Made by a program: the position numbers and the translations under genes. From positions 1,178,001 through 1,242,000 of the forward strand of contig CP006833.1 of NCBI GenBank assembly GCA_000495505.1: a stretch of 64,000 nt of DNA. Direction: 5' to 3'. Positions 19,135 through 30,159 of this stretch are shown piece by piece (position 1 is the first letter of the stretch; every line of letters begins with the position of its first letter). Source of the stretch: Campylobacter fetus subsp. testudinum 03-427. GTDB lineage: Bacteria > Campylobacterota > Campylobacteria > Campylobacterales > Campylobacteraceae. The notes beneath the pieces are model-generated. The model was not told the origin of the DNA. It did no database searches and saw only the letters and a program-made list of their open reading frames with translations.

Positions 19135-21333
19135 TTACTCTCCTTGATTATGGTAAGCATCAGATAGGGATTTGAACTCAGCTATCTTATACCTCTCTTT
19201 TAACTTATCTCTTATCATATTGCTATCTAAATTCTCATTTAATTCTATAGTTACGTCAAAATAATCAGCAGCGATAAGGTCATCACTTTCACTTAAAGTG
19301 ATGGTCACTAAATCTACGTTTAATTTAGCCAAATATGTTAAAAAAGCAGCTAAGCTACCACGTTTATTTTCTATACTTAAAATAATTTTATATCTATGTG
19401 GTGCGTTTCTAGTCCATTTGACAAATATCATCTCTTCTTTATCACTCATAAGTTTAGCAGCTCTTTCGCAAAGCTTATGATGAACTACTACGTTGTGGCC
19501 ATTTTTAAAGCCTATTATATCATCGCCACGTTTTGGATTACAGCAGTAGTCAAACTCTACGCCTTTTATAGTATGATTTGAATAAACAACGATATTATCA
19601 AATTTCTGTTTTTTTACCTCATATTTATCGGCAAATTTAAGGCTAAATAACTTATCTTGTTTAGGATATTTTTTAAGCGCATTTACAACGTCTTGAAGAT
19701 AAACTGAGTCACTGGCGGCTCTTGCGATTTTTTTATTTAAATTTTCACTTTCTAGCCAGTCTAGTATCTTTCTTTCTCCAACATTAAAGATACCGACTAA
19801 TATATCCATAGCCACTTGCTGATTTACTTCTCTTATCTTTTGTCTGCAAAAACTTCTTATAGTTGCTCTTGCTTTTCCTGTTTTGACATTTGATAACCAA
19901 GAACAGCGGTAATGAGCTTCATTTCCCGTTACTATGCGGATTATATCGCCGTTTTTAAGCTCTGTTAAAAGCGGCACTCTTATTCTATTAACATATGCTT
20001 CTTTAGCGTGAAGTCCTACTTCAGAATGTATCTCATAAGCATAATCAAGCGCAGTAGCCCCACGTGGAAGAGTGAAAATTCCTCCTTTTGGAGAATAAAC
20101 AGCTATATCTTCTACGTATAAACTATCTTTTGCATACTCATATAGATCCTCTATACTTTTATCATCACCCTCTTGAGCACTTATATCACTTAGCCAGTCA
20201 AGTTTTGGAGCTATCAATCCCCCGTTTTTATACTTCCAGTGAGCTGCCACACCATACTCTGCAGTTTTATGCATATCAAATGTTCTGATTTGAGCTTCGA
20301 TAATGCTTTTGTTATCAAAAATAGTCGTATGAATAGTCTGATAACCGTTTTGTTTTGGAAGAGCAACGTAATCTTTAAATCTTGAAATAAGAGGATTAAA
20401 GTTCATATGCAAAACGCCAAGAGCCAAGTAACAATCTTTTGGATTTTTAACTATTATTCTTATAGCAAGTAGATCTAAAACCTCTTCCATACTGATGCCT
20501 TTTCTTTGCATCTTTAGGTAGATAGAGTAGTAATGCTTTATTCTTTTTTGAACTTCAAAACTATCTTCTGTAAAACCGCTAGTAAGAAGTTTTTCGCCCA
20601 CTTTTTGACTAAATGAGTTGATTTTTAACTGAAGTTGTTGTTTGTGTTCATTTATATATGAGTCTATTACACTATACTCTTTTGGTAAAACATACTTAAA
20701 ACTAAGGTCTTCTAAGATATTTTTTACCGCTGAAATTCCAAGTCTATGTGCTATAGGAGCATAAACAACTAGAGTTTCTTCTGCTATACGTTTTTGTTTA
20801 TCAGGTCTAAGGGCTTCTAGTGTTAGCATATTATGCAATCTATCGCAAAGTTTTATTACAAGCACTCTAACATCTTCTATAGATACTAAAAGCATTTTTC
20901 TAAAAGTTAGCGCTGAAGCTGCTAATTTCTCATTTGAATTTGAACTAGCAAGCTCATTTTCTCTTATAGCAACTATTTTAGTAAGTCCTCTTACTAAATT
21001 TGTAACCTCTTCGCCAAACTCAAATCTAACCTCATCTTCGCTGCACTCGGTATCTTCAACAACATCATGCAGTAAAGAAGCTATAAGCATACTCTCATCA
21101 CCGCCCATATGAGCTACGAAAGAGCATACCAATATAGGATGTATGGCGTATGGTTCTCCGCTTTTTCTAAACTGACCCTCATGAAGCCTAACACAGTAAT
21201 CAACTGCTTTTAAAAGCATTCCTGTTGGCTTTGCAACGGAGTATAAAACATCTTTTGCCGATTCAATATTTTTACTTACAACAACCTCTTCTATAAGCTG
21301 TTCTAGTATTTGTCCATTATCTACTTGATTCAA
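19135..21333 (-). CDS. spoT: Bifunctional (p)ppGpp synthetase/hydrolase SpoT
   Basis: Single Rel/Spo enzyme controlling the stringent response. The 732 residues contain the hydrolase HD domain ([14 protein letters not shown], near 85-100), the synthetase domain (about 240-360, with [20 protein letters not shown] and [17 protein letters not shown]), a TGS domain ([22 protein letters not shown]), and a C-terminal ACT domain after a [10 protein letters not shown] zinc-finger-like segment. Intact motifs in both halves suggest both activities. It overlaps rpoZ by 17 nt, a pairing also found in gammaproteobacteria and meaningful because ppGpp binds near omega. Confidence 0.95.
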   Translation of the reverse strand: MNQVDNGQILEQLIEEVVVSKNIESAKDVLYSVAKPTGMLLKAVDYCVRLHEGQFRKSGEPYAIHPILVCSFVAHMGGDESMLIASLLHDVVEDTECSEDEVRFEFGEEVTNLVRGLTKIVAIRENELASSNSNEKLAASALTFRKMLLVSIEDVRVLVIKLCDRLHNMLTLEALRPDKQKRIAEETLVVYAPIAHRLGISAVKNILEDLSFKYVLPKEYSVIDSYINEHKQQLQLKINSFSQKVGEKLLTSGFTEDSFEVQKRIKHYYSIYLKMQRKGISMEEVLDLLAIRIIVKNPKDCYLALGVLHMNFNPLISRFKDYVALPKQNGYQTIHTTIFDNKSIIEAQIRTFDMHKTAEYGVAAHWKYKNGGLIAPKLDWLSDISAQEGDDKSIEDLYEYAKDSLYVEDIAVYSPKGGIFTLPRGATALDYAYEIHSEVGLHAKEAYVNRIRVPLLTELKNGDIIRIVTGNEAHYRCSWLSNVKTGKARATIRSFCRQKIREVNQQVAMDILVGIFNVGERKILDWLESENLNKKIARAASDSVYLQDVVNALKKYPKQDKLFSLKFADKYEVKKQKFDNIVVYSNHTIKGVEFDYCCNPKRGDDIIGFKNGHNVVVHHKLCERAAKLMSDKEEMIFVKWTRNAPHRYKIILSIENKRGSLAAFLTYLAKLNVDLVTITLSESDDLIAADYFDVTIELNENLDSNMIRDKLKERYKIAEFKSLSDAYHNQGE

Positions 21334-21541
21334 CGAGTGCCTCTAACAAAACTTTACCTTCTGATATCTCAAGAAGAGCAATGTCCGTAAATTTCATTTT
21401 TGCAACATTTATCTTTACAAGCGGTGCTGCACCTTCTGCTAGCATTTCAGCTCTTTTTGCTACTAGTAGAGCCAATTTATATCTATCATCGCCTACTACT
21501 TGAAGTGCTTTTGCCGCTATCTCTTCTGTTCTTTGCATCAT
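21317..21541 (-). CDS. rpoZ: RNA polymerase omega subunit
   Basis: Small subunit that helps fold the beta-prime subunit. The 74 residues start MMQRTEEIAAKAL and include the conserved RYKLALLVAKRAEML segment around residues 20-34. The ATG has AAGGAGAG upstream. pyrH ends nine bases upstream and spoT overlaps downstream. Confidence 0.9.
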   Translation of the reverse strand: MMQRTEEIAAKALQVVGDDRYKLALLVAKRAEMLAEGAAPLVKINVAKMKFTDIALLEISEGKVLLEALVESSR

Positions 21542-21550
21542 CTCTCCTTA

Positions 21551-22276
<726 letters not shown>

Positions 22277-22322
22277 CTAAAATTTGGGAATTATACCTAA
22301 AAACTCCTTAATATTTATTAAC

Positions 22323-23528
22323 TTATTTGAGACTAATAAGATCAAGAGGATTGATATGATAGTTTTTTTGAGTAACTTCAAATGTCAAATCCTGCTTAAC
22401 TCTTCCTATAACATAACCTTTTTTTATTTTACTTCCTACTTTTATAGTAGGAGCTATCTTATCTAAATGAGCATAGATAGTGTGAATACCGTCTGAATTT
22501 TCCACGATAACCACTTTATCAAGTATCGGAGTATCTTTAGCAAATACCACGGTTCCAGCAAGTACACTTTTTACCTTTGCGTCTGGTTCATTAGAACGAA
22601 GTACGATGGATTCGTTGAAAATCTTAATATTATAAATAGGATCAACGTAATCGCCGAATTTCTGCTTTACGCTAAAGTTATCAAGAGGAGCTATGGTTTT
22701 TTCGCCTACATATTTTTTAACATTACTTGTTTTGTAGCTAGATCCTATCTGTTTTATATCTCCTGTATTTGCGTTAGACGGGGCATTTGGTTTGGTTGAT
22801 TTGGTCTCTTTTTTTTCGTCTTCTTTTTTAGCTAGAATTTGAAGCTGTTCAAGAGTTTTTCTGAGTTCATCTTGCTGATCTTGTAGTTTTGCTAACTTTT
22901 TTGAATATATATCTTTATCTTGTTTTAAATTTGATAAATTATTTTTCTGTTTGTTTTGGAGACTTTTTAATTTTGCTTGTTTTTGCTTGAACTCTCTTAA
23001 ATCAAATTTAATTGAATCTATCTTATCAGACTGAGATTTTATAAGATTTACTGTTTGCTCATAGTTTTTTGCTATCTTTTTAAATTCATCTTGCATAACT
23101 AAATTTAATTTAGACAAAACTTCATTTGCTATGATGCTCTCTTCACTCTCTTCATAATCATTTGGAACTATAAGATCATAAGCAAAATCCTCGCTGATAA
23201 TCCTAATCAATCTTTTTTCCATATCTTTTTGGTTTTTTATCAAATCGCTGTTTTGGCTTGTAAGCTTGTTTAACTCCACATTGGCGTCGTTTGCACTACT
23301 TTCTAACTCTTTTACTTGTTTAGCCAACTCCTCTATCTGAACAGCGGTATTTTTCACGTCGGCTTCGCCTTTCATTATATCGCTAACCAACTCTTCAAGT
23401 TTTTTATTTAATTGAGTTTCTAATTTCTTAGCAGAACTTAAAGTCTCTTTTTTATCTTGTATCTTGTCAGCAACGCTAGCGCCAAACAAACTGATATAAA
23501 ATAATAATAATAACGAAATAAATCTCAT
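22323..23528 (-). CDS. EnvC-like murein hydrolase activator with degenerate LytM domain
   Basis: Periplasmic coiled-coil plus M23/LytM protein of 401 residues. It has a signal peptide (about 1-17), a long coiled coil (about 20-235) rich in Lys, Glu and Gln, a low-complexity linker, and a C-terminal LytM-like domain (about 275-401). The domain keeps the fold signature (AGTVVFAKDTP, TIYAHLDK, KKGYVIGRV), but where an active enzyme has H-x-G-x-D it reads YNIKIFNES, and the final H-x-H is replaced by DLTFEVT. It therefore probably lacks peptidase activity and acts as an amidase activator like EnvC. It overlaps ftsX by four bases, matching the FtsEX-EnvC partnership. Confidence 0.85.
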   Translation of the reverse strand: MRFISLLLLFYISLFGASVADKIQDKKETLSSAKKLETQLNKKLEELVSDIMKGEADVKNTAVQIEELAKQVKELESSANDANVELNKLTSQNSDLIKNQKDMEKRLIRIISEDFAYDLIVPNDYEESEESIIANEVLSKLNLVMQDEFKKIAKNYEQTVNLIKSQSDKIDSIKFDLREFKQKQAKLKSLQNKQKNNLSNLKQDKDIYSKKLAKLQDQQDELRKTLEQLQILAKKEDEKKETKSTKPNAPSNANTGDIKQIGSSYKTSNVKKYVGEKTIAPLDNFSVKQKFGDYVDPIYNIKIFNESIVLRSNEPDAKVKSVLAGTVVFAKDTPILDKVVIVENSDGIHTIYAHLDKIAPTIKVGSKIKKGYVIGRVKQDLTFEVTQKNYHINPLDLISLK

Positions 23529-24337
23529 TTAGGCTCTCTAGACTGAAGCATAACTAGACTAACTGCTATTATAGATACTACTATAGAAGCACTAAAAAGC
23601 AACATCGTATCGCTAAACAAGTCTAAATTTGGAAGTTCAAAACCTATGCTAAAAACAGCATTTTGAAATATATCAAGAGCCGGCACAAAAGCATAAAACA
23701 GGGTTACTAAGCTAGTTGCTATAATGCTGTCTATTATTGCTAATTTATATAGCATGGCGGATTTTAGCCAGTATGGAGCACCAAACAAAGTCATGATCTC
23801 GACTCTTCTTTTATGCTCATACAACCAAATTTTCATCTGTTTAAATATCAAAGCAACTCCCATAAGAGCTATAAGTACGGCAAAATATTCAAAAATAGAT
23901 TTTGATAAAACAAGCATTTTATATACTTTATCATATGTTTTAGAAAAAGTTTCTACTTTTTTTATACCGTTTATTTTTAGTAATCTACTTTGTATCTTTG
24001 ACATATACTCAGAGCTTGGAAAACTATTTAATTTTAAAGAGTAAAACTTTGGAAGTGAGTTGCTTAACACTGATAAATTTCTTGTCGAAACATCATTTTT
24101 AAGCCGATCTAAAACAGATTTTGTATCAAGTGGTATAAGCTCTTTAAAAGTTTCGATATTTTGTTTAATTATATCACTACTAATCTCATTTTCAGAAACT
24201 ATAATAATATTATAATCATTCCCCATAGTAGTTTCATAATTACTTACTATCTTATCTACCATAAAACTAAACTCAATAGAAAAAAGCAGTATAACAAGCG
24301 GAAAAATCACACCCAAATGGCTTTTAAATGATTTCAT
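23525..24337 (-). CDS. ftsX: Cell-division ABC transporter permease FtsX
   Basis: Membrane partner of FtsE that transmits ATP-driven conformational change to periplasmic murein hydrolase activators. The 270 residues show the FtsX layout: one N-terminal membrane helix (about 8-28), a periplasmic domain (about 30-145), then three C-terminal helices (about 150-170, 195-220, 240-262). The cytoplasmic coupling segment reads YEHKRRVEIMTLFGAPYW. It overlaps ftsE by 14 nt upstream and the EnvC-like gene by four bases downstream. Confidence 0.9.
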   Translation of the reverse strand: MKSFKSHLGVIFPLVILLFSIEFSFMVDKIVSNYETTMGNDYNIIIVSENEISSDIIKQNIETFKELIPLDTKSVLDRLKNDVSTRNLSVLSNSLPKFYSLKLNSFPSSEYMSKIQSRLLKINGIKKVETFSKTYDKVYKMLVLSKSIFEYFAVLIALMGVALIFKQMKIWLYEHKRRVEIMTLFGAPYWLKSAMLYKLAIIDSIIATSLVTLFYAFVPALDIFQNAVFSIGFELPNLDLFSDTMLLFSASIVVSIIAVSLVMLQSREPK

Positions 24338-24995
24338 TTATCTCTCCATTTAATAGCTCAAAATGTCTATACTCAGTTCTTAAACTAGATGGAATTTTAT
24401 GAGTTACAACAACAACGCAAGTTCCAAGACCGTCTCTAGCAGACTTTAAAAGAGACCATATCACATCACTTGAATACTCATCTAAACTACCAGTTGGTTC
24501 ATCGCATAGTAAAAGCTGAGGATTGTGAGCTAACGCCCTTGCCATAGCTACTCTTTGTTGCTCTCCGCCACTTAGCTCAAGCGGAAATTTATCTGCTTTA
24601 TGAAGTAAATTTACATGATTTAGCAGCTTTGCAGCCTGTTTTTTACATACACTTTGGTTATAACCTTTGATGATAAGAGGAAGCATTACATTTTTTTCAA
24701 CATTCCACTCATTTATAAGTCTAAAATCTTGAAAAATTATCCCTACTCTTTGCCTAAGAAGTGCTAAACTTGATCTGCTTATATCTTTAAGCTCGCTTAA
24801 GCATACTATTAAACTGCCTCTATTTACAGGTATATCGCCATACATAGATTTTATTAATGTAGATTTTCCACTGCCACTCTTACCTGTTATAAATACAAAA
24901 TCATTCACGTTTATATTAAAATTTGCTCCATTTATAACGTTCTGATCTTTTTCGTATCCGATACTTAGATCTTTAGCTTCTACAATGTGCTGCAA
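24324..24995 (-). CDS. ftsE: Cell-division ATP-binding protein FtsE
   Basis: ABC ATPase that with FtsX controls septal wall hydrolysis. In 223 residues it has Walker A ITGKSGSGKSTLIKS (about 35-49), Q-loop FQDFRLINEW, signature ELSGGEQQRVAMARAL and Walker B LLLCDEPTGSLDEYS, followed by the H-loop VVTHK. All ATPase motifs are intact. The gene overlaps trmB upstream by 16 nt. Confidence 0.93.
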   Translation of the reverse strand: MQHIVEAKDLSIGYEKDQNVINGANFNINVNDFVFITGKSGSGKSTLIKSMYGDIPVNRGSLIVCLSELKDISRSSLALLRQRVGIIFQDFRLINEWNVEKNVMLPLIIKGYNQSVCKKQAAKLLNHVNLLHKADKFPLELSGGEQQRVAMARALAHNPQLLLCDEPTGSLDEYSSDVIWSLLKSARDGLGTCVVVVTHKIPSSLRTEYRHFELLNGEINEII

Positions 24996-26167
24996 CTTAA
25001 ATACTCCTTTAGAGTGCTATGCGCTTTTAAATTCTCATAAGTAAGAAGTGGTTTTTTAATAAAATACGAGGCTTTTGAATTCTCCACTAGTATAAAACAG
25101 TGTTCGGGTCTATAAAATGAGCCAAATGCGACCCTTAAAAGTAGTCCGCCATTTTCTTTGTTGCTATCTTTTTTATAAATACGCTCCATATGAATAAAAT
25201 AGTCGTCTTTTTTTATAGTTTTATTTTCAAATTTAGATAAAATATCTTTTTCTACAACAGTCCCAAACTCAAAATCTCCATACAAAACCTTCTGCTCGCT
25301 AACAATTGAATTTGTAAAAATAACATCATAAATATCTCTATTTTGCCTTATCCATCTATCTTCATATTTGCTTGAAACATCTAAAAAACGATTTTTATAG
25401 ATCTCCATTTTAGCTTCTTTTAAATTTAAAAAACAAGATATCGTAAAATCGGTGTAATTTTTATCATCGCTCCTAAGCTCAAATGAGCCGCCTGATTTTA
25501 AAACTCTCTGACACTCATTTGCAAATTCGCTACTTACCACTCGTCTTTTTTCTGACTTTTCCCAAGGCACCGGAAAGTGCAAAAACAACCTATCTACGCT
25601 ATTTGAATGCAACAAAGACATAACTAATCTAGCATCTAAATTCAAAAGAATAACATTTTGTAATCCCATACTCAAAGCTAGATTATTTACCTGCTCACAA
25701 GATGGCTTATAAACTTCTATACCAATTACCAAAGCATTTTCATCTGTTTTTGCCTGATATAACAGATGTCTTCCGCTACCAAATCCAATTTCTACAAAAA
25801 TCTTTTTAAATTTACTACTATTTAGCTTTTCTAAAAACTCAGTATCGTTTAGTATAAACTCTTTTTTAGCAAGTTGTTTTTCATTTTTAACAGCTATGGC
25901 TGATGATTTCAGATCTAAAACATTAAGATCTTTATACACGCTAAGAGCTTTTTGGATAGCGCCCAAACTAGCAGGACGAGTTAATTTATCTGACTTAACT
26001 ACAAACTCAGTTTTCCTATCTTTTACAAGTAGAAAAAACTCTTTTTTGCCTACTTTTGTATAGATAAGACTCTCGTCGTCTGCTTTTGCGCTCCATAAAA
26101 ACTCAACACCGTCTGCCCCAAACGGAAATTTGAGATTTTTTAGAGCGGTTGCTACGAAATTTGGCAT
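24980..26167 (-). CDS. trmB: tRNA (guanine-N7-)-methyltransferase TrmB, long epsilonproteobacterial form
   Basis: SAM-dependent enzyme making m7G46 in tRNA. At 395 residues it is much longer than the roughly 240-residue E. coli protein, with about 110 extra residues before the methyltransferase core and about 60 after. The core has VEIGFGSGRHLLYQA (SAM site), NLDARLVM and the family motif FLHFPVPWEKSEKRRV. The extended form is usual in Campylobacter to my memory. It shares its last base with the start of the FN3 lipoprotein frame. Confidence 0.9.
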   Translation of the reverse strand: MPNFVATALKNLKFPFGADGVEFLWSAKADDESLIYTKVGKKEFFLLVKDRKTEFVVKSDKLTRPASLGAIQKALSVYKDLNVLDLKSSAIAVKNEKQLAKKEFILNDTEFLEKLNSSKFKKIFVEIGFGSGRHLLYQAKTDENALVIGIEVYKPSCEQVNNLALSMGLQNVILLNLDARLVMSLLHSNSVDRLFLHFPVPWEKSEKRRVVSSEFANECQRVLKSGGSFELRSDDKNYTDFTISCFLNLKEAKMEIYKNRFLDVSSKYEDRWIRQNRDIYDVIFTNSIVSEQKVLYGDFEFGTVVEKDILSKFENKTIKKDDYFIHMERIYKKDSNKENGGLLLRVAFGSFYRPEHCFILVENSKASYFIKKPLLTYENLKAHSTLKEYLSCSTL

Positions 26168-27381
26168 TATTTGGCTACTACAATAGCTTGTTTAGACTCA
26201 TTTGAGTTTATACCATACTCATCAATTCCTACAATCTTATAAGTGTATTCAAGTCCAAGTTGTATCTGGTCATCATTATAGCTATTACCAGCTACATCGT
26301 CTATGGCTTCTTCACCTGCGGCGCTTGATTTTAGTATTTTGTATTTCACGCTTCTGTTATCGCTGCCAGGATTCCACGAAAGCTCTATACTTATACCATT
26401 GAAACTAGCTCCTGTTATAATAGGAGATTTTGGAGATGTTAGAGTATTTCCCACTACTGAGTTATTTTGTTTTGGACTTTCTAATCCATCTTTATCTACT
26501 GCAGTTACTTTATAATACATCTGGGCGCCGTTTTCGTTTATAAGATCATCATACTGAACAGCTGTTGTCTGCGCAAGCTTCAAAAGCGGAAATATCTCAT
26601 TTGATGAACGATAGATATTGTAATGAGAGAAATCCTCATTCGTGTTTGGTTCCCATGTTAAAGTTATCTTTTTAGGAAGATTTGTTGTGGCTTGTAAATT
26701 TAAAACTAAATTTGGAAGAGCTTTTGTTTGAGCAGATATAATAGCACTTGGTCCAGAAGTAATGCCATCTACTGTTTTAACAAGTATTCTATATCTATAA
26801 TGGTGATTTGGATCAAGTCCATCATCTATATACTCTACATTTAATCTACCTTTTACCTCAGCTATACGATACCACTTATCACTTGAAATATTATTTCTTT
26901 CAATTATATACGAAGCAACTCTAGGATCTGGATGCGGTCTCCATAAAATTTTAATTCTATTTGGCAATCCATAAATGGCTTGAGCAAAAGATACAGATTC
27001 AATCAGCTTGCTTGTAGAAGCGGTTATTACCTCACCGTTATTTGATATATCACCATTATTATCATAGCTTCTTAACTCATATCTGTACTCTGTAGATGGA
27101 GCTAAGTTTGTATCTACATAATGAGTTGCGAATCTATCTTTGATATTTGCTACTACACTCATTTTTCCATCATCATTAGGATTTGAGCGATAAAGATAGT
27201 ACCCAGCGATACTTTCATCATTTACTGGATTCCACTCAAAAGCTATTTGAGTCATATCACTGATTGTTTTTAGGCTATTTATGGTTGGGAGATTTGGATT
27301 TACCTGAGATACTTTATAGGCACATCCACTCATTAAAGCCATAAAAAGCAGAGCTAACAAACTCGGGATCAATTTTTTCAT
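26167..27381 (-). CDS. Fibronectin type III repeat lipoprotein
   Basis: Secreted, lipid-anchored protein of 404 residues with lipobox MSGC (Cys19) and four tandem FN3 domains at about 30-125, 128-220, 223-315 and 318-404; each carries the pattern W-x-P ... Y-x-Y or Y-x-V. The C. jejuni gene in the same place (Cj1279c in my memory) encodes a fibronectin-binding lipoprotein, so an adhesin role is plausible but not shown here. Start supported by AAGGAG seven bases upstream. Its first 68 bases overlap the 3' end of the pseudouridine synthase gene. Confidence 0.85.
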   Translation of the reverse strand: MKKLIPSLLALLFMALMSGCAYKVSQVNPNLPTINSLKTISDMTQIAFEWNPVNDESIAGYYLYRSNPNDDGKMSVVANIKDRFATHYVDTNLAPSTEYRYELRSYDNNGDISNNGEVITASTSKLIESVSFAQAIYGLPNRIKILWRPHPDPRVASYIIERNNISSDKWYRIAEVKGRLNVEYIDDGLDPNHHYRYRILVKTVDGITSGPSAIISAQTKALPNLVLNLQATTNLPKKITLTWEPNTNEDFSHYNIYRSSNEIFPLLKLAQTTAVQYDDLINENGAQMYYKVTAVDKDGLESPKQNNSVVGNTLTSPKSPIITGASFNGISIELSWNPGSDNRSVKYKILKSSAAGEEAIDDVAGNSYNDDQIQLGLEYTYKIVGIDEYGINSNESKQAIVVAK

Positions 27382-28285
27382 TTAAAATCTCCTTGTCAAT
27401 TTTTTTACTTAAAATATCATAAAAATCAGTCGGTAAAGGTGCTACAAACTGCATCTTTTCACCGCTTTTTGGGTGTATCAAATTTAGTATATAAGCATGC
27501 AGCATAACTCTTTTTATTTTACAGTTTTTGCTCTTAAAACCATATAAATTATCACCTAAAATGTGACGATTTATGCTAGCTAAATGCACTCTTATCTGAT
27601 GAGTTCTGCCTGTGAATAACTTAGCTGCTATTAAATTTAAATCATCTTCACAAATAATATTCGTAAAAGCAGATTTCGCAGCTCTGCCATTTGCCACAAC
27701 GCTGTTTTTCAATCTATTTTGCGGATTTCTGCCTATTGGTCTATCGATAATTACTTTATCTTTGAGATTCAAATCTATCAAGGCTAAATATACTCTACCC
27801 ATACTCTTATCGCTTAATTGGGCGGTTAAAGCAGAGTGAGAAGCGTTATTTTTAGCTACTACGATAACTCCGCTAGTTCCCTTATCTAGCCTATGAACGA
27901 TACCAGCTCTTATGTCTCCATTAAGAGTAGAAAGCATATAGCCATTTTGCTTTAGCCACTCTACTAATGTTGCTTCTTTAACGCTAGGTGCTGGATGAAC
28001 TGTGAGATTTGAAGGTTTATTTAACACTAAAATATCATCATCTTCATACAAAATTTCCACATCAAAATCAGCTTTAAACTCACAGTTATCGAATTTAGCC
28101 TTAGGTAAATTAAAACTGATTTTATCGTTTAAAAGGACTTTAAATGATGGTTTTAGCATTAAATTATCATTCACATATACATTTCCTGATTTTATAAGCT
28201 CACTAATTTGATTTCTTGAAATGCTCAGATATGAAGCGAGAATTTGATCTAGCCTAGCACTGTTGCTAGATATAAATTCATTCAA
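27314..28285 (-). CDS. rluD: RluA/RluD family 23S rRNA pseudouridine synthase
   Basis: Isomerises specific uridines of 23S rRNA. The 323 residues include an N-terminal S4 RNA-binding domain (about 10-70) and the catalytic domain with GIVHRLDKGTSGV (Asp nucleophile) near 130-142, FTGRTHQIRVHLAS near 225 and HAYILNLIHP. The C-terminal about 22 residues are encoded by the region that overlaps the FN3 gene in another frame. The RluD assignment rather than RluA or RluC is by domain content and neighbourhood. Confidence 0.88.
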   Translation of the reverse strand: MNEFISSNSARLDQILASYLSISRNQISELIKSGNVYVNDNLMLKPSFKVLLNDKISFNLPKAKFDNCEFKADFDVEILYEDDDILVLNKPSNLTVHPAPSVKEATLVEWLKQNGYMLSTLNGDIRAGIVHRLDKGTSGVIVVAKNNASHSALTAQLSDKSMGRVYLALIDLNLKDKVIIDRPIGRNPQNRLKNSVVANGRAAKSAFTNIICEDDLNLIAAKLFTGRTHQIRVHLASINRHILGDNLYGFKSKNCKIKRVMLHAYILNLIHPKSGEKMQFVAPLPTDFYDILSKKIDKEILNEKIDPEFVSSAFYGFNEWMCL

Positions 28286-28336
28286 TCTTAATCCTTTTTT
28301 GAGTATAATTTTACCAAAAATTTCTTAGGTTTAAAT

Positions 28337-29443
28337 TTGATACGATTAGACAAGCGTATTTTGACGCATTTTGATTTTGTTCAGCCTATCTTAGTGCTTC
28401 CTATTATTATTTTATCTTATACTCTAATCTCTGAAGCAAATGATATGTTATCTAGCAAACAAATAGTATATTTTGGTATAGGTTTTTTAGCTTTTACATT
28501 CTTTTTTTTGACGCCTATTAGAAAGATAGAGTGGCTTATACCTACTGTATATTGGATAAATATTATTTTGCTTTTTAGCGTTGATATTTTTGGCGTAAGC
28601 AAACTTGGTGCGCAAAGATGGCTAGAAATTCCATTTGTACATTTTACTCTTCAGCCTAGTGAGATTATGAAGCCGTCTTTTATTCTTATGTTAGCATATC
28701 TTATAAAAAGAGATCCGCCTGGTATAAACGGATACAATCTAAAACAGTTTTTAAAAATCAGCATTTATATATTGCTACCGTTTGGACTCATACTAAAAGA
28801 GCCTGATCTTGGTACAGCAATGATGCTGATCATCACAGGATATGGTATTTTATTTATAATAGGAGTAAATAAAAAAATTTGGCTAACACTTGCTATTTGT
28901 ATCGGTGTAGCAGCTCCAGTAATTTATGAAAGTTTGCACGACTATCAAAAAAAGCGAATAGTAGATTTTTTGAGTAAAGAGCCGAGTTATCAAGTAAGGC
29001 AATCCATTATAGCCATAGGAAACGGCGGAATCACGGGAAAATCTGCAGAAGAAGCTACTCAAACTAGATTTAAATTTCTACCTATAGCAACAAGCGATTT
29101 TATATTTGCTTATACCATAGAAAGACACGGTTTTATAGGAGGAATGGTGCTTATCTTGCTTTATGGGTTTTTGATAGCTCATTTATTAAGCCTTAATTAC
29201 AAACTAAAAGGGAATTATTTTATAAAAGCTATCACGAGCGGAATTTCCATTTTAATATTTATATACGTAAGCGTTAATATATTTATGACTATAGGCTTTG
29301 CACCTGTTGTAGGAATACCTCTGCCATTTTATAGTTATGGCGGAAGTAGTTTTGTGACGTTTATGTGCTTGTTTGGAATACTGCAAAATCTGCTAACGTT
29401 TAGATTTGATCCTACTTATAGGTTTATAAAAATCAAATTTTAA
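28337..29443 (+). CDS. mrdB: Rod-shape-determining SEDS glycosyltransferase RodA
   Basis: Polytopic peptidoglycan polymerase of the elongation machinery. The 368 residues contain about ten membrane helices, the SEDS motifs RWLEIPFVHFTLQPSE and LKEPDLGTA (catalytic Asp loop), and VGIPLPFYSYGGSSF near the C-terminus. It is transcribed away from rluD and converges on the Sco gene, with four bases overlapping at their ends. No terminator hairpin is visible between the two converging genes. Confidence 0.93.
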   Translation: MIRLDKRILTHFDFVQPILVLPIIILSYTLISEANDMLSSKQIVYFGIGFLAFTFFFLTPIRKIEWLIPTVYWINIILLFSVDIFGVSKLGAQRWLEIPFVHFTLQPSEIMKPSFILMLAYLIKRDPPGINGYNLKQFLKISIYILLPFGLILKEPDLGTAMMLIITGYGILFIIGVNKKIWLTLAICIGVAAPVIYESLHDYQKKRIVDFLSKEPSYQVRQSIIAIGNGGITGKSAEEATQTRFKFLPIATSDFIFAYTIERHGFIGGMVLILLYGFLIAHLLSLNYKLKGNYFIKAITSGISILIFIYVSVNIFMTIGFAPVVGIPLPFYSYGGSSFVTFMCLFGILQNLLTFRFDPTYRFIKIKF

Positions 29444-29997
29444 TGATTTTTTACTAAGTTTTGAATTTGACTTTTCACATTTTCATATGTCAAATTTGAA
29501 ACTTCTTTTATAAATCTACCTTTTTTATCAAATAAATATATAGATGAACTATGCGCAACAGAATACTCCATTACAGAGTCATTTAAATCTACTATTTGAT
29601 ATTTTGCTCCATAATTTTTAGTTACTCTATCTAGCTCGCTATCGCTAAATCTCAAACAAACAGAATTTGGATAAAAGTATTTAGCAAACTCATCGCAACT
29701 TTTGATATCGTCTCTTTTTAGATCAAGAGTAACAAACAAGATCTCCACAGAATCATTTAGCTTAAGCTCATTTAGAGCGGTTGAAACCAGAGTGAGCGTA
29801 GTAGGACAAACATCTGGACAAAATACATAGCCAAAATACAATATCTTGTATTTGCCATCAAAACTCTTCATGCTAACTTCACCATTTACCGTAGTCGCTT
29901 CGAAATCATATTTAAATATTTTTAGTTTATGATTTACTAGCAAAAACGCACCAGAAGCGATAAACACAAAGACTAAAAGATATAGTATCTTCTTCAT
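29440..29997 (-). CDS. SCO1/SenC family copper chaperone-like protein
   Basis: Thioredoxin-fold protein anchored by an N-terminal membrane helix, implicated in copper delivery to cytochrome oxidase or in thiol redox work. I place the start at the ATG at 29995-29997 (MKKILYLLVF) behind AAGGG, giving 185 residues; a longer frame from 30036 has no ribosome site. The copper-binding motif is CPDVCP near residue 73 with the distal His in SVAHSSSIYLF. It is a single-gene unit between rodA and a chemoreceptor gene. Confidence 0.87.
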   Translation of the reverse strand: MKKILYLLVFVFIASGAFLLVNHKLKIFKYDFEATTVNGEVSMKSFDGKYKILYFGYVFCPDVCPTTLTLVSTALNELKLNDSVEILFVTLDLKRDDIKSCDEFAKYFYPNSVCLRFSDSELDRVTKNYGAKYQIVDLNDSVMEYSVAHSSSIYLFDKKGRFIKEVSNLTYENVKSQIQNLVKNH

Positions 29998-30159
29998 TTG
30001 TATCCCTTTGAGTTTAATATAAACATAAATTTGCATTGTATCACAGTAAAGATTAGAATAAAATTATATAAAACTTATTTAAATTTAGACGTTGATAAAT
30101 ATCAATATAAGATTTAATGCAAAATGATATAAGTTTGAAAAATAATAAGGAGTATCATT

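Noticed and set aside
26202-26515. Plus-strand frames opposite the FN3 gene
   Set aside because: Shadows of the repeat-rich FN3 coding sequence without start signals.
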